Origin: a virus
Length of the DNA: 64,000 bases
Reading direction: 5' to 3' (one strand)
Virus record (IMG/VR): IMGVR_UViG_3300037091_000310
Span: 1 to 64,000 of that record
Shown here: positions 63,948-64,000 of the stretch, one piece after another
Position numbering within the stretch: the stretch's first letter is position 1
Layout of the letters: the number at the start of each line of letters is the position of its first letter
Translations under genes and position numbers: made by a program
The notes under the pieces: generated by a model
What the model saw: the letters and a program-made list of their open reading frames with translations, nothing else
The model's database searches: none
What the model was told of the DNA's origin: nothing

Positions 63948-64000
63948 ATGAAGAGATTTTTGATTATCGCTCTTGTCGTCTTGAGCATTGTATTGCCCAC
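63948..64000 (+). CDS. partial exported protein cut by the window edge
   Basis: MKRFLIIALVVLSIVLP is a Sec signal start after a TTGGAGG site. The position and signal resemble the WGP family, so it is probably a fourth member. Only 17 residues are visible. Confidence 0.55.
   Translation, partial: MKRFLIIALVVLSIVLP

Overview
The window is part of a large T4-like contractile-tailed phage (myovirus) genome. Diagnostic genes are a tail sheath (24202-27075), a tail tube (27144-27779), gp13/gp14/gp15-like neck and tail-completion proteins, a gp26-like baseplate hub protein, and a T4-type replication and recombination set: SbcD/gp47, SbcC/gp46, UvsX, UvsW, TOPRIM primase and DnaB-type helicase. No terminase, portal, capsid, integrase, tRNA, rRNA, CRISPR array or insertion sequence was seen, so this is a fragment. 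Exported proteins with Sec signal peptides, lipoprotein signals and an OmpA-like domain point to a diderm host. The taxon cannot be fixed from the sequence.

Layout. (1) 1-8301, mostly plus strand and richer in G+C: a radical SAM protein, small proteins, then a four-gene envelope/stress operon (XpaC-like, TelA, substrate-binding protein fused to OmpA, von Willebrand A lipoprotein). An AT-rich islet of small genes (2232-3626) sits inside it. (2) 8340-13816, mostly minus strand and AT-rich: low-complexity small proteins, a split homing endonuclease, a WG-repeat protein, a zincin protease, two duplicated divergent cassettes and an HNH endonuclease. (3) 13852-29225, plus strand: neck, tail and baseplate genes. 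A dense island of about 19 small genes (15445-21138), flanked by two homing endonucleases, separates the gp13-like from the gp14-like gene. (4) 29247-43377: recombination and replication genes, a CYTH phosphatase, an FmdB-like zinc ribbon and an ADP-ribosyltransferase-like protein. (5) 43393-45145: small structural or accessory genes, several with an N-terminal MKLxE-type motif. (6) 45155-64000, richer in G+C in many genes: methyltransferase, metallo-beta-lactamase-fold enzyme, two metallophosphoesterases, NAD synthetase, a PARP with WGR domain, RNA ligase, a lytic transglycosylase-like protein, an exported polysaccharide deacetylase and a family of secreted WGP-motif proteins.

Regulation. 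Two recurrent start-proximal motifs stand out. TTTCGA-N8-TATTATAA occurs seven times, almost only in the G+C-richer flanks, and in four cases ends 3-6 nt before the start codon, which implies leaderless mRNAs. AAGATAA(T/C/A) sits 3-6 nt before a start codon at eight genes of the AT-rich class (one of them in the 2.2-3.6 kb islet) and upstream of several structural genes. They look like two promoter classes that split the genome by composition and function.

Most notable biology: a PARP1-like enzyme with an intact H-Y-E triad encoded near an NAD synthetase, a phage-borne XpaC-TelA-SBP/OmpA-vWA operon, a dispersed family of four-cysteine miniproteins, and the tandem small-gene island between the neck genes. 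Several reading frames are broken by single-base shifts (2.26, 20.9, 28.9, 48.5 and 51.5 kb). Each could be decay, programmed recoding or a sequencing error.
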